Source: Microcystis aeruginosa Ma_MB_S_20031200_S102 (GTDB lineage Bacteria; Cyanobacteriota; Cyanobacteriia; Cyanobacteriales; Microcystaceae). Taken from it: a stretch of 54,749 nt of DNA. Every line of letters begins with the position of its first letter. The first letter of the stretch is position 1. Below the pieces are notes generated by a model that was given only the letters and a program-made list of their open reading frames with translations, searched no databases and was not told the origin of the DNA. Made by a program: the position numbers and the translations under genes. This document shows, one piece after another, positions 7,553 to 16,925 of this stretch. The stretch covers positions 1 through 54,749 of the forward strand of contig SFBI01000046.1 of NCBI GenBank assembly GCA_007095845.1, written 5' to 3'.

Positions 7553-9247
7553 TTAGTTGTTTAGTTGATTAACCTCAAAATCCTCTGGTTCTTGGTGAGG
7601 ATGGGTCTTGACAAAAGTTACCGCTTGTTGTAGGGCGATGGTTCTGTCCATTAGCACATGATCGGGGGGGAGTTGGGCTAAAATGCCGAGACGTTCCAAA
7701 CGATGCTGGATTTTGCTGGTGGCACCAACGATAAAGACTTGTAAACCTTTATCGATCGCATCTTTAATCGCATTTTCGATCGCTAAAGAAGCTGTCACCC
7801 CTAACAAAGGCACATCACTCAAGTCCAAGATTAAAACATCCGCTTCCTTCATGGCTGTGTGTTCTCTGGCGATCGCTTTCGAGACTCCAAAGATCATCGG
7901 ACCACTGAGATAAAATAGGATGATGCGACCGTTAGCTTGGTTGAGTAACCGTTTTTCTTCTGGACTTAGGAGAATCTCGTCATCGTTATCGGTGATTGTT
8001 TTCACTTCCTGCGCTTGCAGTTCACTGAGGCGATCAATGGTGAGAATATTAGCAATAAAGACCCCCACACCCACAGCAACGATCAGATCGACGAATACTG
8101 TTAATAACAGTACACCGTACATGATTAGCGTCCCTTTCAGAGAAATCTTGTGGGAGCGTTTCAGGAAACTCCAGTCGAGAATATCGATCCCCACTTTTAG
8201 GGCAATTCCCGCTAATACCGCCATGGGGATACTCTTAGTTAAACCGGCGGCCCAGAGAACGACGACCAATAAAATTAAAGCGCGAGTAATGCCAGAAAGG
8301 GCAGTGGTCGCACCGGTTTGAATATTGACGACAGTTCCCATCGTGGCCCCAGCACCGGGTAAACCGCCACAGATTCCTGATACTAAGTTACCAATACCTT
8401 GACCGATCAATTCTTTATTCGATTTGTGTTCGGTACGGGTCAAACTATCGGCAATTACCGCCGTTAATAGGGTATCAATACAACCCAACATCCCTAAAAC
8501 TGCCCCATCCACCAACATCGTGATCATTTGGGCAGCACTAAAGGTGGGCATTTGCAAGGTGGGTAAACCCACAGGAATATCCCCAATCCGGCGAATTTCA
8601 GCACCTTGGAAGAAAAACAGCGAAATCAGAGTTCCTATCACCAAAGCTAATAACTGAGGGGGGACAAAACGCTTGAATTTCGAGGGCATCAGAAAGATGA
8701 TCGCCAAGGTAATTGCCCCCAGAATGGCTTCAGGGGGATTGATATTAGAGAGTAGTTCCGGGATTTTCTGCACTGTGCCTAAAACCCCTCCTTTGGGAGC
8801 GGCTTGCCCTAAAAATGGCGGAATTTGCAGAATAATCAGGATTACCCCGATCCCAGACATAAAGCCAGAAATAACGCTATAGGGCATCAGGGTGATGTAT
8901 TTACCCATTTTGAAGATACCGAACAGAATCTGGAAAATGCCCGCTAACATGACTACCGTAAAGGCCATGGGTAGGCCTAATTCGGGATTTTTGGCGGTTA
9001 AACTGGCCACGATCGCCGTCATTACTACCGTCATCGGCCCCGTTGGTTCCGAAATTAACGTGGGGGTGCCACCAAAAAGGGCAGCAAAAAAACCCACACA
9101 GACAGCACCGTACAAACCAGCGATCGCACCAGCCCCAGAAGCTACACCGAAAGCGAGAGCTAGAGGGAGAGAAACGATGGCAGCTGTTAGACCACCGAAG
9201 ATATCGCCCCGCAAATTGTCAAAATGAATACGATTGGTTATTTGCAT
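7553..9247 (-). CDS. bicA: SulP-family sodium-dependent bicarbonate transporter BicA
   Basis: A 564-residue plasma-membrane transporter for HCO3- uptake in the CO2-concentrating mechanism. The N-terminal segment FDNLRGDIFGGLTAAIVSLP and the LFGGTPTLISEPTGPMT signature are typical of BicA/SulP, with about 12-14 membrane segments. A cytoplasmic STAS domain follows from about residue 435 (FYLSGPMIFGVSKAI, then LDLSDVPLLG). Length matches known BicA proteins (about 560). The frame is open to a TTG at 9319, with an ATG also at 9280, but the family start MQITNRIHF is at ATG 9247. It is transcribed towards nhaS3 and divergently from the LysR gene. Confidence 0.95.
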   Translation of the reverse strand: MQITNRIHFDNLRGDIFGGLTAAIVSLPLALAFGVASGAGAIAGLYGAVCVGFFAALFGGTPTLISEPTGPMTVVMTAIVASLTAKNPELGLPMAFTVVMLAGIFQILFGIFKMGKYITLMPYSVISGFMSGIGVILIILQIPPFLGQAAPKGGVLGTVQKIPELLSNINPPEAILGAITLAIIFLMPSKFKRFVPPQLLALVIGTLISLFFFQGAEIRRIGDIPVGLPTLQMPTFSAAQMITMLVDGAVLGMLGCIDTLLTAVIADSLTRTEHKSNKELIGQGIGNLVSGICGGLPGAGATMGTVVNIQTGATTALSGITRALILLVVVLWAAGLTKSIPMAVLAGIALKVGIDILDWSFLKRSHKISLKGTLIMYGVLLLTVFVDLIVAVGVGVFIANILTIDRLSELQAQEVKTITDNDDEILLSPEEKRLLNQANGRIILFYLSGPMIFGVSKAIAREHTAMKEADVLILDLSDVPLLGVTASLAIENAIKDAIDKGLQVFIVGATSKIQHRLERLGILAQLPPDHVLMDRTIALQQAVTFVKTHPHQEPEDFEVNQLNN

Positions 9248-9398
9248 AAGAATCCAACTGAGCAAAGGATTTTTGTCCATGACAAAGCTGGCGGTTGAAA
9301 GACCAGCCTTGATAGACAAAAGTTTATGGTTTTTAAAGATCGATTGTTATAAATCTATACTAGAACGGATATCTTGACAAGCAAATTTTATAAATTGA

Positions 9399-9438
9399 GT
9401 TTAAATCGATATATCTTTACAAAAGTATTGATTTAAAC
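9399..9438. promoter_or_regulatory. candidate LysR operator in the divergent bicA / LysR promoter region
   Basis: A perfect 9-bp inverted repeat, GTTTAAATC (9399-9407) and GATTTAAAC (9430-9438), lies mid-way between the bicA start (9247) and the LysR start (9550). The region is AT-rich with TATA-like sequences (GATATATC, TATGATATAA). A LysR regulator usually controls the divergent gene from such a site. That this palindrome is the operator is an inference. Confidence 0.45.
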
Positions 9439-9549
9439 CTATGATATAAGCGGGGTGGGGAGGTTTTCACTCGTTCCCCTCCATTCCTGCTTCTGTTTAG
9501 CAAAGCTCCTCAAGGCAGTAACAGAAGTGTAGCTCTCTAGAGGCCTCTC

Positions 9550-10482
9550 TTGATTCACGCCACTTTACATCAACTGATTGTCTTTGAAGCGACCGCTCGT
9601 CATGGCAGTTTTACCAGGGCTGCTGAAGAACTATCGATCACTCAACCCACCGTTTCCACCCAGATGAAACAACTGACTAAATCCGTGGGTTTACCCTTAT
9701 TTGAACAGATAGGCAAACGTTTGTATTTAACCGAGGCCGGACGCAGTTTATTAGTAACCTGTCAAGCAGTCCTCAAGGATCTTGATAACTTTGAGATGGC
9801 GATCGCCGATATCAAGGGCATTAAACAGGGTAAACTGCGTTTAGCGGCGGTATCCACAGCCCAATATTTAATCCCCCAGATCCTAGGTCCTTTTTGTCAA
9901 CAGTACCAAGGGGTGGATGTGTCCCTAGAATTGACCAATCACCAAGACCTAGAAACAAGGATGATCAACAATGTTGATGACCTATATATTTTAAGCGAAC
10001 CCCCCCAAGAGCTAAACCTGGAGATTCAACCGTTTCTGGAAAATCCCCTCGTGGTTATTGCTCGCAAAGATCACCCCCTAGCGGGACAGAAAAAAATTCC
10101 AATTAAACAACTGCAAGGGGAACCTTTTATTATGCGGGAAATGGGATCGGGAATTAGACGGGCAGTACAGCAAATTTTTCTCGACCATGGCATCACCGTA
10201 TCTCTGCGTTTGGAAATCGGCAATAATGAAGCTATTAAACAAGCGATCGCTGGTGGTTTAGGAATTTCGGTTCTGTCTCAGCACGTCTTAAATTTAGATC
10301 CTCCCAATGGGGAATTTACCATCCTTGACGTGGAAGATTTTCCCATCCAACGCCATTGGTATGTGGTTCATCCCAAGGATAAAAAACTATCGGTGATCGC
10401 CAAGACTTTTCTGGATTATCTCCTCTCAGGGGACGTACGGGTGTATGCACCCAGAGACCTGCGATCAAATCGAATTCCTTAA
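9550..10482 (+). CDS. ccmR2: LysR-type regulator of inorganic carbon uptake (CcmR/CmpR family)
   Basis: A 310-residue transcription factor. An N-terminal winged helix-turn-helix (about residues 5-62, SITQPTVSTQMKQL) is followed by a periplasmic-binding-protein-like effector domain (about 90-295). Sequence style (TLHQLIVFEATARHGSFTRAAEEL) is that of the cyanobacterial CbbR/CmpR/CcmR group, which responds to photorespiratory and carbon metabolites. An in-frame TAG at 9538-9540 excludes an upstream start, so translation must begin at TTG 9550 or later. Divergent placement next to bicA-nhaS3 matches the Microcystis ccmR2 arrangement; the symbol is by context. Confidence 0.85.
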   Translation: MIHATLHQLIVFEATARHGSFTRAAEELSITQPTVSTQMKQLTKSVGLPLFEQIGKRLYLTEAGRSLLVTCQAVLKDLDNFEMAIADIKGIKQGKLRLAAVSTAQYLIPQILGPFCQQYQGVDVSLELTNHQDLETRMINNVDDLYILSEPPQELNLEIQPFLENPLVVIARKDHPLAGQKKIPIKQLQGEPFIMREMGSGIRRAVQQIFLDHGITVSLRLEIGNNEAIKQAIAGGLGISVLSQHVLNLDPPNGEFTILDVEDFPIQRHWYVVHPKDKKLSVIAKTFLDYLLSGDVRVYAPRDLRSNRIP

Positions 10483-10576
10483 GCGCAAGCGATCGATCTA
10501 TCTTCCATCCGAACAGGTGAAGATCAAGAACTCGATCGCCTAGGGAAACCGATCAGCAAACCCTAATTAGTGAGTT

Positions 10577-10669
10577 ATACTAAATCCGTTGAGTACAGGC
10601 TAGTTATGAGGAGGGGCAAGAGGCAAAAGGGGGAATAAATAATCAGTTTTTAATAACCAGATTTAGTAT
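10577..10669 (+). mobile_element. miniature element, family A, copy 2
   Basis: A 93-bp copy of the element at 5858, with the same ATACTAAATCC and GATTTAGTAT ends, bounded by TA. It lies in the 253-base gap between the 3' ends of the LysR gene and the K+ channel gene. Nothing else is seen in that gap. Confidence 0.85.
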
Positions 10670-10735
10670 TAGTATTATCTATATCCGCAGGGAAATTAAT
10701 TCCCGAAAAGCTCAACTTTTTTCTGGGTCAATATC

Positions 10736-11812
10736 CTACCAAGAAGACCCCCGATAGCGCATTTCTCGACGCAGAGCATAACGACGGGCAAAATTGGGAA
10801 CATCGCCCCGATGACCTAATAAAATCACCGTATCGCCTTGCTGTAGAATGGTGGAATTGTCGGGATGGGTGATGACACGACCATCAAATTGACGGATAGC
10901 AACGATAATAAAAGCACCCTGTCCCCGCACTTCCATCTGACTGATGGGTTGTGCCAAAAAAGGAGAATCGCTTAAAATCGAGTATTCTTCAAATTGCAGG
11001 TCGATATCGGCTAATAATTCGTTAAGATTGCGCCTACCTTCATCTTCCTGTAAAAAATCAATCGCGGCTGGATGGGTGATTAAATGGGCCATTCTCTCTG
11101 CTCCAATGGTAGCAGGTAAAACCACTTGATCGGCTCCAGCTAGTTTTAATTTTTTCTCGGTGCTGGGATATTCTCCCCTAGCGATTATGTATAGTTGCGG
11201 ACTGAGTTCTCTTGCGGTTAAAGTGATGAAGACATTTAAGGCATCATCGGGCAACACCGTCGCTAAAACTCGCGCTTTGTCGATACCGGCTTTTTGGAGA
11301 ATACTTTCATCGGTGGCGTTACCATTAAGAGTTATGTAACCTTTTTCCTGAGCTAATCGGATGCGATCGGGGTTATTATCGACGATAATAAAGGATTGGG
11401 CTGTTTTTGCCAATTTAGTCGTTAGGATGCGTCCTATACGCCCAAAACCGCAGATTATGACGTGATTTTCTAGGGATTCCATCTCTTTATTCATCCGGCG
11501 ATCGCTAAAAGCTTTGTTAATTTCTCCCTCGGTTAGCATCTGAAAAAAACCTCCCACCACATAAACGGCCGAGGTAGTCCCACAGATGATAACTAACATG
11601 GTAAAAGCTCTCAGACTGGGAGTGTTAATCGGTTTAACTTCCCCGAAACCTACCCCAAATATGGTGATTATCACCATATAAACGGCATCGAGAAAACTCC
11701 AACCGTAGGCCATATAACCGATAGTTGCTCCGACTACCGTAGCGAGAAAAAAACTCGCTCCGATGATAATCCTTTTCAGTGAACTTTGCATCGATTTCCG
11801 TGACCTGACCAT
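10736..11812 (-). CDS. two-TM potassium channel with TrkA/RCK domain, atypical filter
   Basis: A 358-residue protein: two transmembrane helices (about 14-36 and 68-90) around a pore loop, then a TrkA-N Rossmann domain (about 115-235, CGFGRIGRIL) and a TrkA-C domain (about 275-350). It should be a tetrameric K+ channel gated by ligand binding to the RCK ring (MthK-like). The selectivity filter reads GVGFGE (residues 53-58) instead of the usual GYGD, so ion selectivity may differ. Start ATG 11812. It stands alone between two miniature elements. Confidence 0.85.
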   Translation of the reverse strand: MVRSRKSMQSSLKRIIIGASFFLATVVGATIGYMAYGWSFLDAVYMVIITIFGVGFGEVKPINTPSLRAFTMLVIICGTTSAVYVVGGFFQMLTEGEINKAFSDRRMNKEMESLENHVIICGFGRIGRILTTKLAKTAQSFIIVDNNPDRIRLAQEKGYITLNGNATDESILQKAGIDKARVLATVLPDDALNVFITLTARELSPQLYIIARGEYPSTEKKLKLAGADQVVLPATIGAERMAHLITHPAAIDFLQEDEGRRNLNELLADIDLQFEEYSILSDSPFLAQPISQMEVRGQGAFIIVAIRQFDGRVITHPDNSTILQQGDTVILLGHRGDVPNFARRYALRREMRYRGSSW

Positions 11813-11828
11813 CTAGCCATTAGCTTAC

Positions 11829-11862
11829 AACAGTTATCAGTTATCAGTTATCAGTTATCAGT
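11829..11862 (+). repeat. TTATCAG tandem heptamers
   Basis: Four copies of the 7-bp unit CAGTTAT, just upstream of the channel gene. The same unit recurs at 24473-24512, 46806-46820 and 50240-50320. No coding content. Confidence 0.8.
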
Positions 11863-11896
11863 GATCGGATGTGAGTTTTTAGCTATCGAACTACTT

Positions 11897-12036
11897 AGGG
11901 TTTGCAGAATAAGTCCCCAGAGGGAATCTAGGAGCCACACAGTTGGCAAAATGGTAATTTCGTCGCTTAGTTTCTGAATTTTATCTGGCGATAGCCAATA
12001 AAAGTGTCAGGATTATACTGATATTCAGCAAACTCT
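11897..12036 (+). mobile_element. miniature element, family C (AGGGTYTGCTGAA ends), copy 1
   Basis: A 140-bp element with ends AGGGTTTGCAGAA and TTCAGCAAACTCT, flanked by a perfect 4-bp direct repeat ACTT (11893-11896 and 12037-12040). Other copies at 24223-24436 and 33794-34138 share the ends but not the interior. It lies between the channel gene and mutM. Confidence 0.8.
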
Positions 12037-12102
12037 ACTTAATCAGTACATAGCATAAAAGCAAGCTGTGATTGAGTTATAATTTTTGGAGATGTTTACT
12101 GA

Positions 12103-12957
12103 TTACTGTTTACTGATTACTGTTGAGACTTGACATTGGGGACAAAAATGAGAGGAGCGTCCACTTAATTTAATTCTGGCAATAGTTGCACCGCAAAGGC
12201 GACAATTTTCGCCAGTACGTCCATAAACCCAGGCCATCGCCCCATAATTGCCGTTAACTCCCGTAACGTGGAGAAAATCGCTAAAACTGGTGCCGCCTTC
12301 AGCGATCGCTGTTTCCAATACAGAAATAATGTTTTTTGTCAATAAGTCTATTTGCTCAATTTTTAAGAGATTAGCGGCAGTTTGGGGATGGATACCACTT
12401 TTAAAAAGAACTTCATCCGCGTAGATATTGCCAATTCCCGCGACTACATTTTGATCGAGGAGAAAAGTTTTAATCGGACGACGACTTTTTTGACAGTGAC
12501 TATAGAGATAATCGGGGGTAAAATTGCGATCAAAAGGTTCCAGTCCCAGTTTTTTGAGAGCAGTAATCACGCTTTCTGGGGTTTTATCGGCGGCAATCCA
12601 CCAAATTTTCCCGAAAGTGCGGGTATCGACGAAGCGCAATTCTTGCTGATTGGCAAAAAAGAAGCGTAAGCGCGTATGAATTGGCAGGGGAGTGGTATCT
12701 TTTACCCAGAGCAATTGTCCGGTCATACGCAGATGAACCCCGATACTGCTACCATTATCTAAATTGGCGAGGAGATATTTGCCTCGGCGCTGCCAATTGG
12801 TAATCGTGGTCTGAGTAATTCCTTGCAGAAAAGTTGCCTCGCAATTAGGATAGGCTAGGGTACGCTGTAATAATACTTCCCCACCGATAATTTTTTTGCC
12901 CTGGGTAACTTGATTTAATCCGCGACGCACCGTTTCTACTTCTGGCAATTCTGGCAT
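12103..12957 (-). CDS. mutM: formamidopyrimidine-DNA glycosylase (Fpg/MutM)
   Basis: A 284-residue base-excision repair glycosylase/AP lyase for 8-oxoguanine and formamidopyrimidines. The N-terminus MPELPEVETVRRGL provides the catalytic Pro2 and Glu3. The helix-two-turn-helix segment and the C-terminal zinc finger (CRLC then CPQC, about residues 256-276) are intact. Length is normal. Start ATG 12957. The 104-base gap towards ccs1 contains a fragment of miniature element family D. Confidence 0.97.
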   Translation of the reverse strand: MPELPEVETVRRGLNQVTQGKKIIGGEVLLQRTLAYPNCEATFLQGITQTTITNWQRRGKYLLANLDNGSSIGVHLRMTGQLLWVKDTTPLPIHTRLRFFFANQQELRFVDTRTFGKIWWIAADKTPESVITALKKLGLEPFDRNFTPDYLYSHCQKSRRPIKTFLLDQNVVAGIGNIYADEVLFKSGIHPQTAANLLKIEQIDLLTKNIISVLETAIAEGGTSFSDFLHVTGVNGNYGAMAWVYGRTGENCRLCGATIARIKLSGRSSHFCPQCQVSTVISKQ

Positions 12958-12969
12958 ATAAGTGATTGA

Positions 12970-13010
12970 ACAAAATTAAATTCTTGGTTAGGGTAGGCAA
13001 AAGGTAAAAG
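12970..13010 (+). mobile_element. fragment of miniature element family D
   Basis: The stretch CAAAATTAAATTCTTGG followed by TTAGGGTAGGCAAAAGG closely matches the left inner part of the element at 52832-52932. Neither AGTAC end is present, so this is a remnant. Confidence 0.55.
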
Positions 13011-13061
13011 ATAGATAAACAGAACTTTTGATCGGCAAACGAACCCAAATTAACGTCGATT

Positions 13062-14405
13062 CTACTTTAACTTTAACATTTCGATAGTATCAATTATTTC
13101 TCGTTCAAAACTGACTTGAGCGCGATTAGTTTTACCACCAATATAAAAGCGATCGCCCGATTGTAAAGCCCAAATTTGCGAATGGGAAAAGTAACTCATT
13201 ACCACTCCCATCATCAATAAAGCAAAACCTAAATAGACGATAGGCACTCCCGGATCTGCCTTAATTTGTAACCCTGTACTGCCCACTAATTCGACTATTT
13301 TTAGATTAACTCCATTGATAGGAATTGTCATTCCTTCTCGTACAGCAGAGGTTAAATCTCCCTTAGCATCATAGACGATTACCGTACCTTGTAAATCTCT
13401 GGTTAAAAGAGAAACTCCCTCACTAAGATCCGTTTTAGTCGGAATCCAAGTTCCCCAGATTTGTCCATTACCTTTGGTGTCTAAACTAGCCATCGGTAGC
13501 TGTAGGATCGGACTATTATTCACCTGTACTTTTACCCCGGCAATCCCCCAACTGGTTTGATAAAAAGTCACCCCTTTATGGTGCAAAGGTTGATTAACTT
13601 GAATAGTTTTGCGATCGATCTCCTGTCCTTGATTATCAATCACCGACAAATCAGAATAAAATTGTTCCACGTCACCTTTAGGACTATAATCAATCCAAAA
13701 ACGATTAACTTTAATCCCCCAATCCTTCGGGAGAGAATTTTTAGATAAGGGTCCAGCTTCAATAATATTTTTAACCTGAAAACTATCGCCACTAGCTACC
13801 ATTTCTTGAGCGAAAAACCCCGTTAACGCTCCCCAGATCGCTCCTGCTAAAATAATTAACATGGCTGCATGAACGATAATCGGACCGATTTTACCGATCA
13901 GACCTTTACGCGCATAAAGACTGTTATTTTCTAGAAAAACTTTGTAGCCTTTTTTTTCTAATAGGGGGGTTAAAGATTCTAGGGAACCAGTTTCTAATTC
14001 AGCACTTAAAGCTAGTTTTTGAAATTGGCGAGATTGTTGATAAAATTGCCAGTTTCTGGCCGCCTTTAAAGCGGGTAATTGTCGTCGGAAAGTGCAAGCG
14101 GTTAAACTGGAACCAAAGAGAATTAATAATGATAGATACCACCAAGTGCTATAGACATGATTTAATCCCAATAGTAATAAAACTTTCCAAGTCAGAAAGC
14201 CAAATAAAGCGGGTTTTTCAGGATAATTAGCTTGGTAAAAAGATAGGGATTGTCCCTGTTCGATTACTGTCCCAGAAATGCTAAAAATAGCGATTAAAAG
14301 TAAAAGAATAATTGCCAATCGCAGATCGGCAATAGTCTGGATAAATTTACGTCCCCATCGGGCCGGTGTATTCTTTAAATTTGAGGAAGTTTCCGATATA
14401 GTCAT
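13062..14405 (-). CDS. ccs1: cytochrome c biogenesis protein Ccs1 (ResB-like)
   Basis: A 447-residue membrane protein of System II cytochrome c maturation. With CcsA it forms the haem-delivery/ligation complex at the thylakoid lumen or periplasm. Hydrophobic segments lie near residues 28-50 and 75-100, in the [13 protein letters not shown] region, near 170-195, and near the C-terminus ([19 protein letters not shown]); the large loop between the last two is lumenal. The start is ATG 14405, preceded by AGAGG; a TTG at 14426 in frame has no such support. ccdA lies upstream on the same strand. Confidence 0.9.
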   Translation of the reverse strand: MTISETSSNLKNTPARWGRKFIQTIADLRLAIILLLLIAIFSISGTVIEQGQSLSFYQANYPEKPALFGFLTWKVLLLLGLNHVYSTWWYLSLLILFGSSLTACTFRRQLPALKAARNWQFYQQSRQFQKLALSAELETGSLESLTPLLEKKGYKVFLENNSLYARKGLIGKIGPIIVHAAMLIILAGAIWGALTGFFAQEMVASGDSFQVKNIIEAGPLSKNSLPKDWGIKVNRFWIDYSPKGDVEQFYSDLSVIDNQGQEIDRKTIQVNQPLHHKGVTFYQTSWGIAGVKVQVNNSPILQLPMASLDTKGNGQIWGTWIPTKTDLSEGVSLLTRDLQGTVIVYDAKGDLTSAVREGMTIPINGVNLKIVELVGSTGLQIKADPGVPIVYLGFALLMMGVVMSYFSHSQIWALQSGDRFYIGGKTNRAQVSFEREIIDTIEMLKLK

Positions 14406-14426
14406 AGAACCTCTTGTAAAGATCAA

Positions 14427-14856
14427 AAATTGTTGTTAGGGTTAGGAGTCAGCAGCCAGTAGTCAGGATAATTAAGAATGAATAATAATCAATTAGGCTA
14501 CATCTCACATTTGCAGAAACACCGACAACCAGCAATTATCAGTGATTCTTAAATTATCACAGATATATCAGCAGCTGTCTGTAAGCATCCCACCGAAAAG
14601 CTAATGCGCGGGGGGTTTGGGGGCGGCGCCACGCCCCCAACGGGGGGTTTGGGGGGTAGAACCCCCCAAAAGCTTGGATTGAGTGATAAAATCGGAAGTA
14701 ATGATCAATTTTAGAAGATAGTTTACCTTTAAAAATCCCAACTCAGCAGATTTACAAAAATGAGCAGTTTTTAAACCATCAAAAATTAATTATGCAAGAG
14801 GTTCATAGTTAAAAGTTTTGCAATTCTAGCCAATTATCTATCATAACTCTCCACCA
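14427..14856. other. gap between ccs1 and ccdA: two GC-rich hairpins
   Basis: No gene is seen in these 430 bases. Two G/C-run palindromes lie in tandem: TTGGGGGCG (14617-14625) with CGCCCCCAA (14632-14640), and TTTGGGGGG (14648-14656) with CCCCCCAAA (14662-14670). They look like a dispersed repeat. The rest is AT-rich with no recognisable signal. Confidence 0.7.
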
Positions 14857-15585
14857 TCACAGCAGACGGGATAATAAAGAAAAAACTCCAAAACCGATTA
14901 ATAAAACCCCACTGACAGGATTAATCCACCCGGACCATTGACGTAGGGAAAGAAAGCTTTTCAGCGAAGCAGTAAAAGAACCGACGATAATTAGGGGTAA
15001 AACATAGCCAGCAGTGTAGGATAACAATAATCCCCCTCCTAAGCTTAAATCTCCCGTATTTGCCACCCATGCCAATAACGTTGCTAGAACAGGTGTACTG
15101 CAAGGAGAGGCGATTAAACCAAATGTTAAACCGAGAAGATAGGACCGCAAAATCGGGGGAAAATCGCCAGTAATCCAATCGGTAGCGCCAAGGGAAGGGA
15201 AGCGCAGGGGTAATAATTCCAAGAGGTTTAACCCCATCAAAATAGCGATCGCACTGACGATAATTGGTAAACCGATCCCCACCTGTCCATAGACTTTCCC
15301 TAGAGTAGCGGCAATTAGTCCCAATCCCGCTAAGGTGGTGGCTAATCCTAGGGAAAACCATGTGGACTGCCAAAAAGCCGCTAAACGACCTTTATTTTCG
15401 TAACCCCCGATATAAGCGACGGTAATCGGCAACATCGACAGCATACAGGGGGTAAGACTGGTGAGTAAACCCGCTAGAAAAATCACGGCAATACTAACAA
15501 AACTAAGGTGAGTTAGTTGGGAAGTCACTAAGCGATCGGCGTATTGTTCAAGGTGATAGAGTTGAGTCTGTAATTGGTCTAACAT
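14857..15585 (-). CDS. ccdA: thiol:disulfide interchange membrane protein CcdA
   Basis: A 242-residue, six-helix membrane protein that carries reducing equivalents from cytoplasmic thioredoxin across the membrane to keep apocytochrome c haem-binding cysteines reduced. The two redox cysteines are visible in TPCMLSMLP (about residue 47) and SPCSTPVLA (about 161). It is on the same strand as ccs1, which completes two of the three System II components in this window (CcsA is not here). Start ATG 15585. Confidence 0.93.
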   Translation of the reverse strand: MLDQLQTQLYHLEQYADRLVTSQLTHLSFVSIAVIFLAGLLTSLTPCMLSMLPITVAYIGGYENKGRLAAFWQSTWFSLGLATTLAGLGLIAATLGKVYGQVGIGLPIIVSAIAILMGLNLLELLPLRFPSLGATDWITGDFPPILRSYLLGLTFGLIASPCSTPVLATLLAWVANTGDLSLGGGLLLSYTAGYVLPLIIVGSFTASLKSFLSLRQWSGWINPVSGVLLIGFGVFSLLSRLL

Positions 15586-15603
15586 ATTGGGGAATTTTTC
15601 AGG

Positions 15604-15966
15604 CTAAATTTGGCTCATTTCTAGGATATTACCATCGGGATCACTGACAAATAATGCCTTTCTACCCGAGGCACTCATTTGAATTGTATAACCTTGACTT
15701 TCTAGATAGTTACCCATGGCTGTCACGTCATCAATAGCGAAGGCAAGATGAGGATTACGTCCCCATTTTTCGGGATTGGGACGGTGGTTTTGGTAATTGC
15801 TATCGACAATTAAATGAATTTGATAATCTCCCACTTGATACCAAACCCCATCGTATTGAAAAGGGCGATCAATTCTAGTCAATCCTAGAACATTTTCGTA
15901 AAAGTTAACGGCTTTTTCTATATCCGTGACTAAAATCGCCGTGTGTAAGGCTTTTGTGATGTTCAT
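15604..15966 (-). CDS. VOC (glyoxalase/dioxygenase fold) protein
   Basis: A 120-residue vicinal-oxygen-chelate protein. Candidate metal ligands are the His in KALHTAILV, the His in NPHLAFAIDD and the Glu in GNILEMSQI, the usual H/H/E pattern. Substrate unknown; related cyanobacterial proteins are annotated as glyoxalase/bleomycin-resistance family. ATG 15966 lies two bases beyond the permease stop, so the pair is probably co-transcribed. The upstream TTG at 15996 would overlap the permease and is rejected. Confidence 0.85.
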   Translation of the reverse strand: MNITKALHTAILVTDIEKAVNFYENVLGLTRIDRPFQYDGVWYQVGDYQIHLIVDSNYQNHRPNPEKWGRNPHLAFAIDDVTAMGNYLESQGYTIQMSASGRKALFVSDPDGNILEMSQI

Positions 15967-15968
15967 AG

Positions 15969-16925
15969 TTAATATCTGACCCGCGGATCGAGCCAACTAT
16001 AGGTTAAATCGGCAATTAAGTTAAAGATAACAATTAAAATCCCATAGATAAAGGTAATCGCTATCACTACGGGGGTATCACTGCGGGAAATAGAATCAAT
16101 TAATAAAGCACCGATACCCGGCACACGAAACACTTGTTCTGTGACTAAAGCACCGGTAAAAATTGAGGGAATATCGAGAGCAATCAGGGTGACAACGGGG
16201 ATTAAAGCGTTACGAACTATATGCTTAGTTAGGACAGAAAAATTAGTGAGTCCCTTCGCTAAGGCAGTTTTAACGTACTCTTGGTGAATTTCTTCGGTTA
16301 CGGAAGAACGCACGAAACGCATCAACATCGCTCCTTGATATAAGCTTAATACAGTTACGGGCATAATTGACTGTTTCACCTGCTCGATCAAACTATTAAA
16401 ATCGCTGATTTTTAGGGTACTGTTATAAAAAGATGGTAGCCAGTTTAACTGCACACTAAAGATAATAATTAATAACAATCCCGTCACAAAGGTGGGTAAA
16501 GAAAAGCCAAGCATCGAAAAAGTAGAGATAATTTTGTCTAACCAAGAATAGCGCTTGACTGCTGAAATTATACCCAAAGGAAAAGCGATTAAAACCCCGA
16601 ATATATAGGCACTACCGACAATCCAGAGAGTTGTGGGTAAACGCTGCCAAATTAGGGTAAAAACCGGGCTGCGACTGGTGAAAGAATAGCCCATATCTCC
16701 TTGAAGAAATGCTAACAACCACTTGACATAACGCACGGGAAGAGGTTGATCTAATCCGAGACTTTTGCGAATATTTTCTCGCACCGCTTCCGTAATAGCG
16801 GGATTAGCGGCAAATTCTCCCATCGGATCCCCCGGTGCTAGGGCCAAAATGCCAAAAACCACCATACTAATGGCTAAAAGAGTGGGAATCGAAAATAATA
16901 ATCTTCTCAGAAAATATTTCAGCAT
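15969..16925 (-). CDS. peptide/nickel-type ABC transporter permease (DppB family)
   Basis: A 318-residue inner-membrane permease with about six helices. The N-terminus (LRRLLFSIPTLLAISMVVF) and the AKGL(T)..VLTKHIVRNALIPVVTL coupling loop are typical of DppB/OppB. It begins directly after the stop of the binding-protein gene (16926), so the two form one operon. A DppC partner and ATPases are not in the window and must be elsewhere, as is common in cyanobacteria. Confidence 0.93.
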   Translation of the reverse strand: MLKYFLRRLLFSIPTLLAISMVVFGILALAPGDPMGEFAANPAITEAVRENIRKSLGLDQPLPVRYVKWLLAFLQGDMGYSFTSRSPVFTLIWQRLPTTLWIVGSAYIFGVLIAFPLGIISAVKRYSWLDKIISTFSMLGFSLPTFVTGLLLIIIFSVQLNWLPSFYNSTLKISDFNSLIEQVKQSIMPVTVLSLYQGAMLMRFVRSSVTEEIHQEYVKTALAKGLTNFSVLTKHIVRNALIPVVTLIALDIPSIFTGALVTEQVFRVPGIGALLIDSISRSDTPVVIAITFIYGILIVIFNLIADLTYSWLDPRVRY

